A stretch of DNA of 64,000 bases from Isochrysis galbana (taxonomy: Eukaryota > Haptophyta > Isochrysidales > Isochrysidaceae). Every line of letters starts with the position of its first letter. Positions within the stretch are counted from its first letter, which is position 1. Positions 30,294-40,487 of the stretch are shown one piece after another. The translations under genes and the position numbers were made by a program. The notes beneath the pieces were generated by a model that was not told where the DNA came from, searched no databases, and was given only the letters and a program-made list of their open reading frames with translations. The DNA is taken from NCBI GenBank assembly GCA_018136815.1, contig CM030933.1:1240001-1304000 (forward strand), read 5' to 3'.

Positions 30294-30603
30294 CGACCGC
30301 TGAGAGCGGGGCGCAGCGCTCGAGGTTCAGCATTGGTCGGGCATGTCGGGGCATACAGAGTAGCGGGAGAAGGCTGCTGCACTACAGAGCCGCTAGCCGC
30401 GTAGCGGACGCGAGCACGCGAGCGCAAGGCATAGCTGAGCCGAGAGGGAGGCATGGGGTGACGGAGGTGTGGGGCGGCAGCGGCGTGGGAGCGACGCCGC
30501 CCAAACAATTCCTCGTGACTGTACGTAGAGGTATAGGGAATCGGGTGGAATCTGCGGTGTTTGAAGTCGGGTAGAAAGTTGCATCCCTTGTTTAAAATTC
30601 GTC

Positions 30604-31005
30604 TCATATGACCTTAGAGCGTGTCCTTGACGAGATAAGATCCGGTAGCACATGGCCCACGTCTTTAGAAGCCTCATCAACCGATGACGTAGCTTCCGAA
30701 GTAGGGTTGTAGTCCTCAACAAAGGGCTCATACAACTCCTCGGGGACGGGAGGAGATGTTTGTTGGTCAAACGCATCGACTAGGTCGCCGCAGCGACGGA
30801 GGAGCTCGATGCGGTGCTCCCACGTAGCTTCGGAACGAGGGTAGCCGAGCCACTTGACGAGATACTTGCACCGAGGCGGCTCGCCGCGGCGGTCGAGGAG
30901 CGATTCGACGATGAATTCGTCCTGGGACAGGGGTTCTTCGTCTACCCGAGTGAAATACGGGCGCAAATTCGAAATGTGGATTTCAACTAAGTTTATACTT
31001 GGTTG
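30604..31005 (-). mobile_element. Ty3/gypsy chromovirus fossil: integrase tail and chromodomain
   Basis: A minus-strand piece encodes the C-terminal end of an LTR-retrotransposon polyprotein. The typical integrase-tail phrase VEIHISNLRPYF is followed by a chromodomain (EFIVESLLDRRGEP, KYLVKWLGYPRSEATWE). Only this tail is recognisable: reverse transcriptase, RNase H and the integrase core are not seen, and GC-rich repeat R7 begins where the upstream part would be. The element is a broken relic. No terminal repeats could be assigned to it, and age cannot be judged from one copy. Confidence 0.7.
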
Positions 31006-31009
31006 CCCC

Positions 31010-31500
31010 ATGGGGGGGCACGAGCCCCCCCCTCTCTCCACTCCTCCCCTGCCATGGGGGAGGAACCACCCATCCTCCTGGCACGCCTGATGGCTGGCTA
31101 GGAGGCCACTGCCCTACTGACCCACTCCCTTCCCCACAGGCTCGCCCCATTCGCCCATCCTGGCCCCTCGTGGCCAGCCCATTGCTCCAACCCCCCCTCC
31201 CCCCCTGGTCGACAGGCAGACAGGTGCAGATTGGGGGCCCCAGAGGCTCAGGAGCGCCAGCGAGGGAGAGGCAGGGGAGACCAGGGCCCAGTCCCAGCCT
31301 CCTCTGCCCCCAGAGCTGGCCTCCAAGAGCCAAGAGCCTCCAGGGGTCGCCAGCAGGCAGCTGCAGGCCTGCCGCAGGCGCGCCATCGCGCGTGCCGCAG
31401 GAGAGGGGAGAGAGAGCGCGGAGAAGGGGGTGGGCGGAGCGAGAGCTCCGCTCACCGAAAAATAGGTAAGTCCCGCACCTGTTTACAGGATAAGTCGGGG
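31010..31500 (+). repeat. GC-rich dispersed repeat R7
   Basis: It begins around GCACGAGCCCCCCCCTCTCT and continues through GGCACGCCTGATGGCTGGC, TGGTCGACAGGCAGACAGG, GGGAGAGGCAGGGGAGACC and GGAGAGGGGAGAGAGAGCGC to AATAGGTAAGTCCCGCACC. An inverted copy occupies 55270-55745, and a diverged same-sense copy occupies 55770-56225, ending GAATAGGTAAGACAAACGCC. Confidence 0.75.
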
Positions 31501-31544
31501 CTGAGACCGCCGCCCACTCGGAGACACAGGAGGAAGGGGGGGAA

Positions 31545-31745
31545 TGATCACCGGGGGGGGGCGCGGGCCACCGGACCATATCTAAGCCCTTCACCCCTAT
31601 CCCCCTAGTAGTGCACGGGGGGAGTCGCCTTATGGCGGGGGGGAGAAGGGCCGGGGAAGTGGGGGTGTAGAAAGTTTCCTACGTGAGTAGAAAGTAGAGG
31701 GTCCACGTCCACGGCCGCGTGTGCGGTGAGACTATTAAAAGGTTT
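31545..31745 (-). repeat. Dispersed repeat R3/R4, minus orientation
   Basis: Its reverse complement matches 54903-55080 closely: AATAGTCTCACCGCACACGC, ACTTTCTACTCACG, GCACTACTAGGGGGATAGGG and TTAGATATGGTCCGGTGGCC. It follows R7 directly, in the order also found near 55 kb. Confidence 0.75.
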
Positions 31746-32254
31746 TCGAAATGTGGATTTCGTGGTTAGCAACCAAGCTCTCGCGCGCTGCGGCGAGTAG
31801 AGAGGAGACCGAGGAGGTCGGCGAAACGGGGTATTGGCGGCAATGCGCCAGGAGAACGGGCATCCACTGGGTCGCCATAGATAGCACCGGCGACGCCCAC
31901 GTATGTGCGGCTACGTAGGGCGCCGCGGTGAGGAGAAGGCGGCAAATTAGCCATGGCGGAGAGGCGGCCCTCCACCATACATGTAGGGACCAGGGTAGGG
32001 AGCGAGTCGGAGAGGTAGAGCCCTGTTGCCTTCTGGTGAGGGGGCCCGTTGTATAGTTTCTGCGCGGCTGTCAGAGGCCTGAAATTGAGTATTTTTCGAA
32101 AATTTTGCCGGAGGACCCCGGATTTTTTTTCTGATCTCTCATACCAGAACCTATAGGGAGCTTATTTAGGTCCTCGTTTGCCCATTACCGATGGTGCCCT
32201 TCGCACCCCCCTAGTGAGTGACCGGGCTAGCTGTTACCTGTTAATAGGTAATAG

Positions 32255-32350
32255 GTGAAAAACTTTTAATATTCTCGCCTCGCGCGTGGCTGTAGGTACC
32301 GCTATCGTAGCCACTCCCACATCATCTCAGATCCCCTCCTCTCCTTACCT
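32255..32350 (-). repeat. Dispersed repeat R3/R4, short minus copy
   Basis: This begins ACTTTTAATATTCTCGCCTC and includes CGTAGCCACTCCCACATC, then ends near CTTACCTAGTAACTAAG. It is truncated or diverged relative to the copies at 28.2, 42.2 and 57.6 kb. Confidence 0.6.
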
Positions 32351-32599
32351 AGTAACTAAGCTCAGAAGTCAGAAGCCAATGCACATTCATGTTTTAAATT
32401 ATAAATCATACAGATAAATCTATAATATTAGTAAAATGAGTTTTATTTTGACCTGTTACGGACCTATTGCGACCTGTTAACACGTCCTGTTAATAGGAAG
32501 AGGCCCCCGAAGGACCAGTTGCTTGTTGACCTTGTACCTGTTGTCCCATTCGGGCTCCACGCTCCACGCTCCACTGACTCGTCCCGAAGAGCCAAAGCG

Positions 32600-32692
32600 G
32601 ATTAGGCCTTGGCAGAAATATCCACAAAATCGGACCCAAATATCCAGCAAAAATATCCGCAAAATATCCAGCAATTTACCCAAATATGGTGG
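32600..32692 (-). repeat. AAATATCC motif array (R8)
   Basis: Six or more AAATATCC(A/G) words occur within about 90 bases, for example AGAAATATCCACAAAATC and CAAAAATATCCGCAAAATAT. The same motif clusters at 33113-33240 and, in opposite orientation, at 42505-42600. Confidence 0.7.
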
Positions 32693-33112
32693 TGTGGTAA
32701 TTCATGCTCATGTGGATTGGAGGGTGTGTGTGGTTGTGGTTGTGGGCAGTGGGCAACCACGTGCTTGCTTGAGTGAGAGGGCAATTGGCGCGGCGCGCGG
32801 CGCGAGCTGAGCGAGCGGCGCAAACGCGAGCCCGTAGCTCGCGCGTCGCGCATTTGCTCGGGCAGGCATGGGGATGGCAATGGCTGCGGGCGCGGGGGCA
32901 AGAGGGCTTCACCTCGCCGCGGCATGGCGCTGCGTGCTCGCAGGCTCTGTCTGTGTCTGTCGTAATCATCCTGCGATCGAGTAAGTATTAGTTATTCAGC
33001 CTCTTTATTGACGTAATCTACCCTATCCTCTCTGTGGGACTTTCCTAGTGACCCCCAGCCGAGCCACGCGCTCATTCTTGCTCTGCAAGGGTTTTGTTTT
33101 CGCGCGTAGACC

Positions 33113-33240
33113 CCCCACACCCACCCAAATATCCACCGAGTATCCAGGGCACCCATGGAAATATCCAGAGATAGCTAGTCCTGCCAAAATTCGCCCAAAT
33201 ATCCAGTAGATATATCCGGATATTTCTGCCAAGGCCTAAA
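33113..33240 (-). repeat. AAATATCC motif array (R8)
   Basis: This includes CCACCCAAATATCCACCGAG, TGGAAATATCCAGAG and ATATATCCGGATATTTCTGC. It ends exactly where an R2 copy begins (GCCAAGGCCTAAAGCGGATG), and the same GCC(A/T)(A/T)GGC phrase precedes the array at 32600, which suggests one element family with this array at its end. Confidence 0.65.
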
Positions 33241-33742
33241 GCGGATGTGGGCCGACAACCTGACGTCTTCCGCCCACTATTCGAAAGCGTAGACAACGAA
33301 GAATTAGCACCGAGCCCCAAACTAACTAGACTAGCAAAAAAAGGGAATAGAGCATGTAATCAAGCATCAAGCACGAGAAAATAGAGCATAGAGCACACAA
33401 ACACAAACGACCAAGGATAAAGGATAAGGCCCGGGCGCGAGAAGTTGAAACGCCCTACGACCGAAGACTCCCCTGGGGGAAGCCGCAAAGCTGGGTCCCC
33501 ACACCGCGATGCACCAGGGCACGCAACCACCCGACCATAACCCAAAAGGCCTGCCCCCCCCCCCCCCCCAACGCTAGGCCCAAAGTAGTGTACATGGGCC
33601 GGCACTCCCGAAGCAACCAAACAAAAAGGAACGAGGGGGGAAGCGGGAAGGGGAGAGAGATGGGGGCGAGGGCGTTCGAGCGGAAATCCGGATGAGGAGT
33701 GAGCAAGTAGTAGCGTAGCGGGCATCTTCAAGATTTTTTTTG
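33241..33742 (+). repeat. Dispersed element tail, family R2
   Basis: This starts with the coding-like GRQPDVFRPLFESVDNEELA and ends TCTTCAAGATTTTTTTTGAT. The interior holds GGCCTGCCCCCCC and AGTGTACATGGGCCGG, matching AGCGTACAAAGGCCGG of the 21-kb copy. Confidence 0.55.
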
Positions 33743-33889
33743 ATCGTCTTATCAAATTACTACATTACTAAATTTAAATTTTTAACAAATTTTTATGGGT
33801 CGCGGCGCGGCAAAGGAACGGGACTAGCGCGCACACAAGACAGGACTCCCTGCCGCGGCGAGCGCAAGCACCCTTCCCCCTTATGCCAC

Positions 33890-34905
33890 CCAGCTCTTCA
33901 CTAGCTTACTACCTGCGCTAGCCGGAGCACCCCTCCCTCCACACTCAAGCAGCCCCCCACGCCAGGATCCTGTTTTGGTCTCGCAGGCAAGGGGGCCTAA
34001 TGGGAGGGTGAGGAGCAACTCCTCAAAGAGGAGCTTTGGGGAAGGAGATGTTTGAGTGGGGGCGCTATACCCTTGCGCTAGGCATGGGCAGCGACGCCGC
34101 CTCAAAACATGTCCTCCCTCTGGTCTTGAGTCGAAATTTTTGGTGTTTGAATCCGAGGGCGAGGGGGTTTGTGCTTCTTGGGTTGGTTGTAGTGGGATGA
34201 GGGAGTGGGAGATGGAGTGAAGTGTTGAAAGAGGGCCCAAGGCAGGGCACTGAGTTGTAGGTACTTGTGGCCCACAAGCGTGGGGTGAAAACGAAAATTG
34301 TATCAACATGTGTCTTGAATTGAAATTTTTGGTGCTTTGAACAGAGGGCGGGGGGTTCGTGCCGTTTGGGTTGGTTGTGGTGTGAAGGGGGAGTGGGAGA
34401 GGGAGTCTTGTGTTGAGAGAGGGCCCAAGGCAGGGCACTGAGTGATTGGTACTAGTGGCCCACAAGAGTGGGGTGAAGACGAGAATTGTGTCAACAAGTT
34501 GGAAAACAGAGGCATGGGGTGCTCTCCGTATGGGGTTGATGGTTGTGAAGTGCCCTCCCATGTTGGGTGCACTGATGGTAGAGGTTTCCACCATGGGGAG
34601 GGCAGCTGAGCTGCCCTCCCACATGAGGTGCTCTTGGGGTGGGAGGGTTTCCCACTGTTGGAGGGGGTCTCCAAGACCCCCTGCATGATGCGCAGAGCCA
34701 TGGTGGCAACCTGTTCGGTGCCAGTGCTCGCCACCCCGCGCGCTTGCGCGGGTGTGGTTTGGATGGGTTGGATGGGCTCTGAGAGGGCTTTCTGACGAGC
34801 CGCCTCGGGCGGCGTGGGGCGTCCCAGGTGGGGCGCGGTGGCGAGGGTCGCCTGGGGCTCGGGAGCGGTCGCGGCACGCTCCATAGTTCAAACTATAACA
34901 ATAGT
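33890..34905 (-). repeat. 1-kb dispersed repeat R6, possible element ORF on minus strand
   Basis: This is nearly identical to 56425-57440. A minus-strand frame begins MERAATAPEPQATLATAPHL at the outer edge and runs about 190 residues of Pro/Ser/Thr-rich sequence; an overlapping frame is longer. The plus strand shows an internal direct duplication of about 190 bases, with GAGGGCCCAAGGCAGGGCAC occurring at about 34230 and 34420. Both copies end near TTCAAACTATAACAATAGTT. The coding status is uncertain. Confidence 0.75.
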
Positions 34906-35146
34906 TTTTTCATCAAATTACTACATTACTACTACTACCAAAAGAAGTTGAAACTAGATTTTGGTTTCTCAACCATCCCTACCCACATATAACGCGTAAT
35001 GCACGGTCGACAAGCATGTGAGCGCATGTGACTTACAGGTGCGCAGACTACCGACCGGCGAGCACGCATTGAAGAACCTGGGTGCCACGGCGCCGCAGCA
35101 ACTGCAAAACTTCCCAGAGAAAAAAGACCGCATCGCGTCTAAACGG

Positions 35147-37245
35147 TTAGTACCTGTGTAGCGACACGGCTGCATGAGAACCACGATTTTGGAGTCTCTC
35201 TCGTAGAGGAGGAGTGCTGACACGTTCAGGGGATTCTTTATCGCTCGAAATGAAAGCAAGCGCTTTAGCCATACAACAAGGAGACAAAGCTGTACGCGGG
35301 CCGTCGGTGAATCCCGTCGAATCAATGGGGACGTCTTGCATGTCCTCCTCCAAGACATAGCGCTCGGCCCGGTCTGGAAACTTCAACGAGGGTTCGTAGA
35401 CGTTTGTAACACTACCGCAAGAGGAGATGGCGGACCGTTTGCTGTCCGGGGTCCGCACGTCGAGCGTTTCAACGTCGATAACGTAATCTTGCGACTCGCA
35501 AATGGTGCGCCTCTTCCAACGATTCATGGCGCAACTGGCTATGCCGGGTTGTTGGGCTTGACCGTACGCATCGTGGTGGGACGGCGAGTCGACTGTCCGA
35601 GCATACGCCACCGGCTGTACAACGTGACAGTCGTTCTCATTGAGGGATAAACGGCGAATGTCCGAAACCGGAAGAGCCGGATTTCCATGGTGCACGGTAG
35701 TGACTGACACGAACTTGGCATTGTGTGCCATCTCACTGAATATCTTAGAAGTAGTACTTTTGCCTAGCCAAATACTTCGGCCGGTCAGATCGCAGCCGGC
35801 ATTTGAAAATTCAGATAGGACTGTCGAAGAAGGAGTCTTGTTGACGATCCGATCTGAAGCTGTGGGGCTCCGGCGTACACAAAGTGGGCTGCAACCGTCG
35901 ATATCGGTGGCATCTGAATCCGATAAGCCATCGGTTCTCCGATCGTTGTAAGCATCCTCGCACGAGCAAGGTGGAATTTCCGAGATATCAATGCCGCGTT
36001 CGGCGTCGTCTGATAGTGGCGCGACAGGTGAAGCGTCTAGCATATCATGAGGTGTGTCCTTTGACCCGTCAAAACATGGAGACCCTATTGGGGAGTCGAT
36101 GCACAAGTCGACAACGACACACTCGCTGCGAGGAGGAATTGACCCCTTGCGTCGTGGCTGGGTGCATCTGCGCTCTGCTTGCAAGGCCCCGCTTGTTATT
36201 TCAGACTGCCTCCGATTTGGTGCGTCGGGTAGCACCTCCAACCTGCCATTTGTGTCCTCGCCCTCGTCATCGCTCGACCCAAAGCTTGATAGGCTATGCG
36301 TGTCATCGAAGCCAGAGTCGGAGCAATCCCAATTATCGAATACTTCTGCGTCCATGCCCACATGCTCGAGCAGATGACCTGATCGTGCAATCCATTCGGC
36401 TAGGCCAGCATCTTCCTCTTCCTCGTCGTGCTCGTCATCCATCGCCACACTCGAAAACATCGACATCGATCCTATATCACCACGAGCATTCGAGCTTCCT
36501 TCTTTGCTTGCTTCCCTCATCACTGCCCACTGCCCTCGTCGCGCTGCTGGCACTCCCTCCGTATCGCGTGCCAATCGCAATGGCCGGCGGGACGCGAGAA
36601 CGCCGCTTGCGATCGGACACCCAGAAGTGATGGTCGCAGTGCAGCCAGCATGGCTGAGCTGCTTCTGCAGAGTAGCATAGTCGGAAGAAGGCGTCAGAAG
36701 CCTGCCCGACGGAGTGCTGCCCATGTAAGGGGCCCATGTGCCATGCAACAGATGGATCTGAAGTGGATGGTCGCTCCACTCGTCAAGTCCGATCATCACC
36801 GCAAGCACCTATTGGCCAGACGGGCAGGAGGTGACTGCGAACGCGCTTCGTTAGAGATGCTCGACGCTGGCTACGGCTCAACAGCAGGCATGCCCACCTG
36901 CAGCAGCTTGTTTGCGGAGTACGTCCCGCGCTTCAGCTTCATGTCGGCGACGTGACTGCGCACTGCAAGCGAGATGGTCGGGTGCTGCCACGCCCACTCA
37001 AATTTGAGCGCCGACACCTTGTCGCGAAAGCCATGCACGAAGCCGAGCATCTCCCACGGGCGGCAACGCGAGGTCTTGCGTGCACCGCCCTTCACTTCAC
37101 CGTTGTGCTGGCGAAGACGGCGGTGCGGGTCGACGGTGAAGCCAATGTACGTGCGCCCGCGTGCGGCAGGGTCCAGTGTGCGCAGCAGATAGCAGCAGAA
37201 GACTGGCTGCTGCTCCGACGGCGCGGACGGCGCAGCAGCGGACAT
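35147..37245 (-). CDS. SLX1: SLX1-type GIY-YIG structure-specific endonuclease subunit, two exons
   Basis: Exons are 37245-36898 and 36808-35147 (intron CAG/GTGGGC...AATAG/GTG, phase 0). The N-terminus is the SLX1 GIY-YIG nuclease: [48 protein letters not shown] and [18 protein letters not shown], followed in exon 2 by [15 protein letters not shown]1 with SLX4 cuts branched DNA such as Holliday junctions and flaps. Family members usually end in a RING/PHD-like zinc finger. Here exon 2 instead continues for about 500 residues of acidic, Ser/Asp-rich, disordered sequence ([20 protein letters not shown]; repeated short 'D-S-P' and 'S-D' patches) with no ordered Cys/His finger. This tail is unusually long. 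The start at 37245 gives a short leader before the nuclease fold. Confidence 0.85.
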
Positions 37246-37564
37246 TGCTCGTCCGCCTCCCCCCCTCTCTCTCCCTCAAACGAGACGTTCACACTATCCT
37301 GGGTGCATACTCCTACTCCTACCTCTTTTCACACGCAGGAAAGGATAGTCTTGTGTTCGGGTGGGTTGAGATGACTTGTACTTGTACTCCTAGAGACTAT
37401 AGAGATGATATTATCGCTTCACGGCCTACGCACAGCACACGAAGGGAAAGGGAAGAAGGGAGAACGAAGTCCGAACAAAGAAGGACTCCTTACTCCTTAG
37501 TAGTGTGAACGACGGTTACAGGAGGAGCCAACCAAGGAGCCTGTAGGCTCCTACGCTCCTACAT

Positions 37565-37690
37565 CCTACATGTGAAACACAGTGGGGGCTGCTTCCAAAC
37601 ACAGCAAAAACAGCCTGTGTTTGGCCTTCGAAGAAACACAGTGAAAAACTGTGGGAAACACAGATGGGGGGCTCTTGGCTCGCGGACTCG
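37565..37690 (+). repeat. ACAGT-rich repeat R9
   Basis: This contains GAAACACAGTGGGGGCTGCT, AAACACAGCAAAAACAGCC, TGTGTTTGGCCTT and AAACACAGTGAAAAACTGTG. The same arrangement with AAACAGT words occurs at 60975-61080. Each copy is a set of short direct and inverted CACTGT/ACAGTG words able to fold on itself. Confidence 0.7.
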
Positions 37691-37853
37691 CAAATGTACT
37701 TTTTTGCACTACATTCTACTTTTACTCTTACTTTATACTTTATACCCTTGTTTCTTGTTTTGCCACTTCGCCACTCCGCCACGCGCTCGCTGGCTTGTTG
37801 GTAGCGCTCGGTGCCCCCTGCGCCTCTGTCCGCGGCCGCGATCGCACCCCCTC

Positions 37854-38106
37854 ATGCGCGCCACCGCAAACCCCAACCCCGACCGCGCCTCACGCTCAAC
37901 CGCGGCAGCTCCCATCATCCCCGCCCTGGCGGAATGCTCAGACGCGCCACCACTGCCACCGCGTGACACGCCTGCGCATCAGTGGGGGCTGCTCCTCAAC
38001 GGCAATGGAGGGCGCACGCAGCAGGTTGAAGCGCTGGCCTGCCGTCTCGAGCAGGATAAGGACCCAGCGCCAAAGGGGCAGCGGGCCGCGGAGGCTCACT
38101 ATGTTG
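37854..38106 (+). CDS. Probable first exon of a hypothetical gene
   Basis: From an ATG at 37854, 84 codons (MRATANPNPDRASRS, then WGLLLNGNGGRTQQVEALAC, EAHYV) end at a good donor (G/GTATGT). A phase-compatible acceptor (TTTCACAG at 38525) would add EYLEAINYHSSSSSTIPRVS. No family is recognised. The preceding sequence is repeat R9 and a TATA-like ACTTTATACTTTATACCC at 37731. Confidence 0.35.
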
Positions 38107-38524
38107 GTATGTACGACCGGCCGGGTTAGGCCGGGTCCGTGCCACCTGCTTGTGCACGGGGCCAGTGCCGCGTGCCGCGGCGATGTAAAGGCCCAGCCCG
38201 GAGGCTTTCCCTATGGGAGGAGGAGGCTTGAGTGAGGCTCCTGTTGGTCGTTGTTTGTGGACAGTGTGTTTGTGCTTCTCTGGGTCCATGTGAGGTGCAG
38301 TGGAGGCATTGGCCGTCGGTGCGGCTTTCAGGATGCGGCGCGAACAGCGGCTCGCGAGCACCTGCTCGGGCGTGGCACTAGCTGGTGTGCGGTTCTGTTG
38401 CGCGGCGTCCACCATGATCTGGTCGGCCGGCGCGGTAGGGTGGGCGGAGGGAGAGGAGGGGAGCGTGGCGCGCTACTTGGCACCCTATCGTTATAACGAT
38501 AGTTGTGCTTTGTTTACTTTCACA

Positions 38525-39104
38525 GAGTACCTCGAAGCAATCAATTATCACTCGAGCTCAAGCTCGACGATTCCGCGCGTCAGCGTATAATCGGCCCACG
38601 ACGCGATTCGCCGCTGCGTTTGGTGGTACTGCTACTATTTTCTTGCTTGCCTTACATGCGGATGCAACCGCGACAATCGGCCTACGATTTTGGCCAGCAG
38701 TGGGACCTTGGTGCCCTCTCGCCTATCGGGCCGCTATGGGAATCTTCATGGGTGCAGTGAACATAGTGGACAGGGGATATAGTGGGCCGGGATTAAGACA
38801 CGGCGCTTCGTTTGCCTTGCATCACTACGCAAGCACTACTGGACCGGCTGGACGCCTCGGATGCTATCTGGCTCGCCGCGCAGCCTCTCTAGGCACAGCT
38901 GCTGCATTAATGGGTACGAATGCTGCGAGCCGTCGCGTCGGATGGGCGGATAGAAGTGACCGATGCCCGACGCACTGCAGAGTTGTCCGGTGCGCAGGTT
39001 TACTGTTTACTGGCACGAGAAGAAGAGGCCGTCGCCATTTTTTCCGCCGACATCACCGCCGTCGCTCGTCGTGCGCACATCTCCAAACACGACAACCGTG
39101 CTGA
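38525..39104 (+). CDS. Probable membrane protein with mitochondrial-like leader, 5' end unresolved
   Basis: This open frame encodes an Arg-rich leader (ITRAQARRFRASAYNRPTTR) followed by hydrophobic segments: AAAFGGTATIFLLALHADAT, YRAAMGIFMGAVNIV and a Gly/Ala-rich stretch (GRLGCYLARRAASLGTAAAL). The Gly/Ala spacing resembles glycine-zipper helices of small inner-membrane proteins. There is no ATG at its start, so it is an exon joined at the CACAG acceptor, or the competing frame from the previous entry is correct. The tail after about 38950 overlaps the 3' end of the minus-strand secreted gene and is probably not coding. Confidence 0.3.
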
Positions 39105-39978
39105 GCTCGTCGGTTGCGCTAGCACAGCCGCCGGAGGAGGGACGGCTGGTAACAGTCGCGCTGACGACATCGCTGGGGCGCAGCACGCCCGTGTAGCTGA
39201 AGCCGAGCGCCAAGTCCTCGGCGACTGCGATGGGCGCAGGCTGTGTCAGACAGCCTGCGTCGGACGTGGATGAGCCGATAACTATCCGTGTGCGGCCGGC
39301 CGCGATAGCGGAGATGTCAACGCGTACTGCAGCGCCATTGGCGAGTGTCAGGAGCGTCTCGCCGAGCCCCGGCGACGTGAAGTCGGCTGGTGCCTTATTC
39401 ACCACCAGCTCAATCAGCGTCACTTCGTCCGCGGCAGCAAACGCGCGGATCTCTCCCGGCTGGCTCGCGCTCGGCTCTGCGATCAGCAGTGTTGCCGGGC
39501 GTGTACCCTCATTCCAGTTGACAAAGTCTCCATCAGTTTCGATGGCAGTCTTTGCCGAGTTGTAAACGATCTTGGCTGCCGCCGCCGCCGCCTCCGATCC
39601 AAATTGGAGTGATGCCAGGCGGCCGCCCTTGTACTGCACCGTGTTGGAGTCAAGGAAGCCAGTCACGCCGAAGAAATATGAAGTGGGTGCAACGAAGGAA
39701 GTGGCGTGTGTAGCAAGATTTGCGTGGGAGGATGTGACCGACCGGACATGCGGCGTAATGCTAACGCCATCTGATGGGCCGATGCGCTCCGAAAGAGAGA
39801 GAGATGCCGCTGAGAAAGTGGAGTCATCGCCCGAACCGTCGAGGTAGAAGGAGGCGCTTTGGCCGATCCCCGCATAAACATCGAGTGTTGCGCCGCGGCG
39901 GATGGTGAACAGGGTTCCGTGCGCCGCCGACGCACACTGCGTCATTGCCAGCACCAGCAAAAGTGAAGAGGAGCGCAT
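39007..39978 (-). CDS. Secreted protein of unknown function, 323 aa
   Basis: A single-exon frame starts with a classical signal peptide (MRSSSLLLVLAMTQCASA, cleavage near AHG). The mature part is rich in Ala, Ser, Thr, Asp and Val with beta-like alternation: ATLDVYAGIGQSASFYLDGS, FVAPTSYFFGVTGFL, GETLLTLANGAAVRVDISAI and IVIGSSTSDAGCLTQP. Only a few cysteines occur, two near the C-terminus (GCLTQP, GCASATD). It has no transmembrane tail. The composition resembles extracellular matrix or scale-associated proteins of algae, but no family is recognised. The upstream region is a long CT tract with CACACACACAC, as for other promoters here. Confidence 0.6.
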   Translation of the reverse strand: MRSSSLLLVLAMTQCASAAHGTLFTIRRGATLDVYAGIGQSASFYLDGSGDDSTFSAASLSLSERIGPSDGVSITPHVRSVTSSHANLATHATSFVAPTSYFFGVTGFLDSNTVQYKGGRLASLQFGSEAAAAAAKIVYNSAKTAIETDGDFVNWNEGTRPATLLIAEPSASQPGEIRAFAAADEVTLIELVVNKAPADFTSPGLGETLLTLANGAAVRVDISAIAAGRTRIVIGSSTSDAGCLTQPAPIAVAEDLALGFSYTGVLRPSDVVSATVTSRPSSGGCASATDELSTVVVFGDVRTTSDGGDVGGKNGDGLFFSCQ

Positions 39979-40487
39979 CGCTCTCTCACACTCTACACCC
40001 CCCCCCCCCGCCCCCCCCATCTTTCTCATACACACACACACTCAGTCACTTACTCTCTTTCTCCTTTTCTCTCTCCTCCTCTCTCCCTCCCTCCCTCCCT
40101 CCCTCTTCCCTCCCTCCCTCTCTCTCCTCTACCGTCCTCTGCTCCCTCTCTCTCTTCATCTCTCCTTTTCTTTCTCTCTTCTCCCTGATCGGCCCGACGG
40201 CACAGAGCGCGACACAACTGCCGAGCGAGCCAGAAGCCGAGCAGTGTGAAAGGAGACGTGTTCGTTCGTTCGTTTCACTCGCAGTGTGAGCTCTCCCTCT
40301 ACTTTACTCTTAGGAAACGGAATCTTCACGGCGGCGGTTTTCTTTTCTTCTTCTTAGAAACAGGTCTTGTGAGCGTCAGACGGCCCTCTCCCCTCGGCCC
40401 GCGGTGGCCTGCCGCCTCGCCCTGAGTGCGACTTTCCCGCCAAAATCGTCAAGCCTTCGGCTCCGCTGTACGCCGTTCGGGGCGAGC

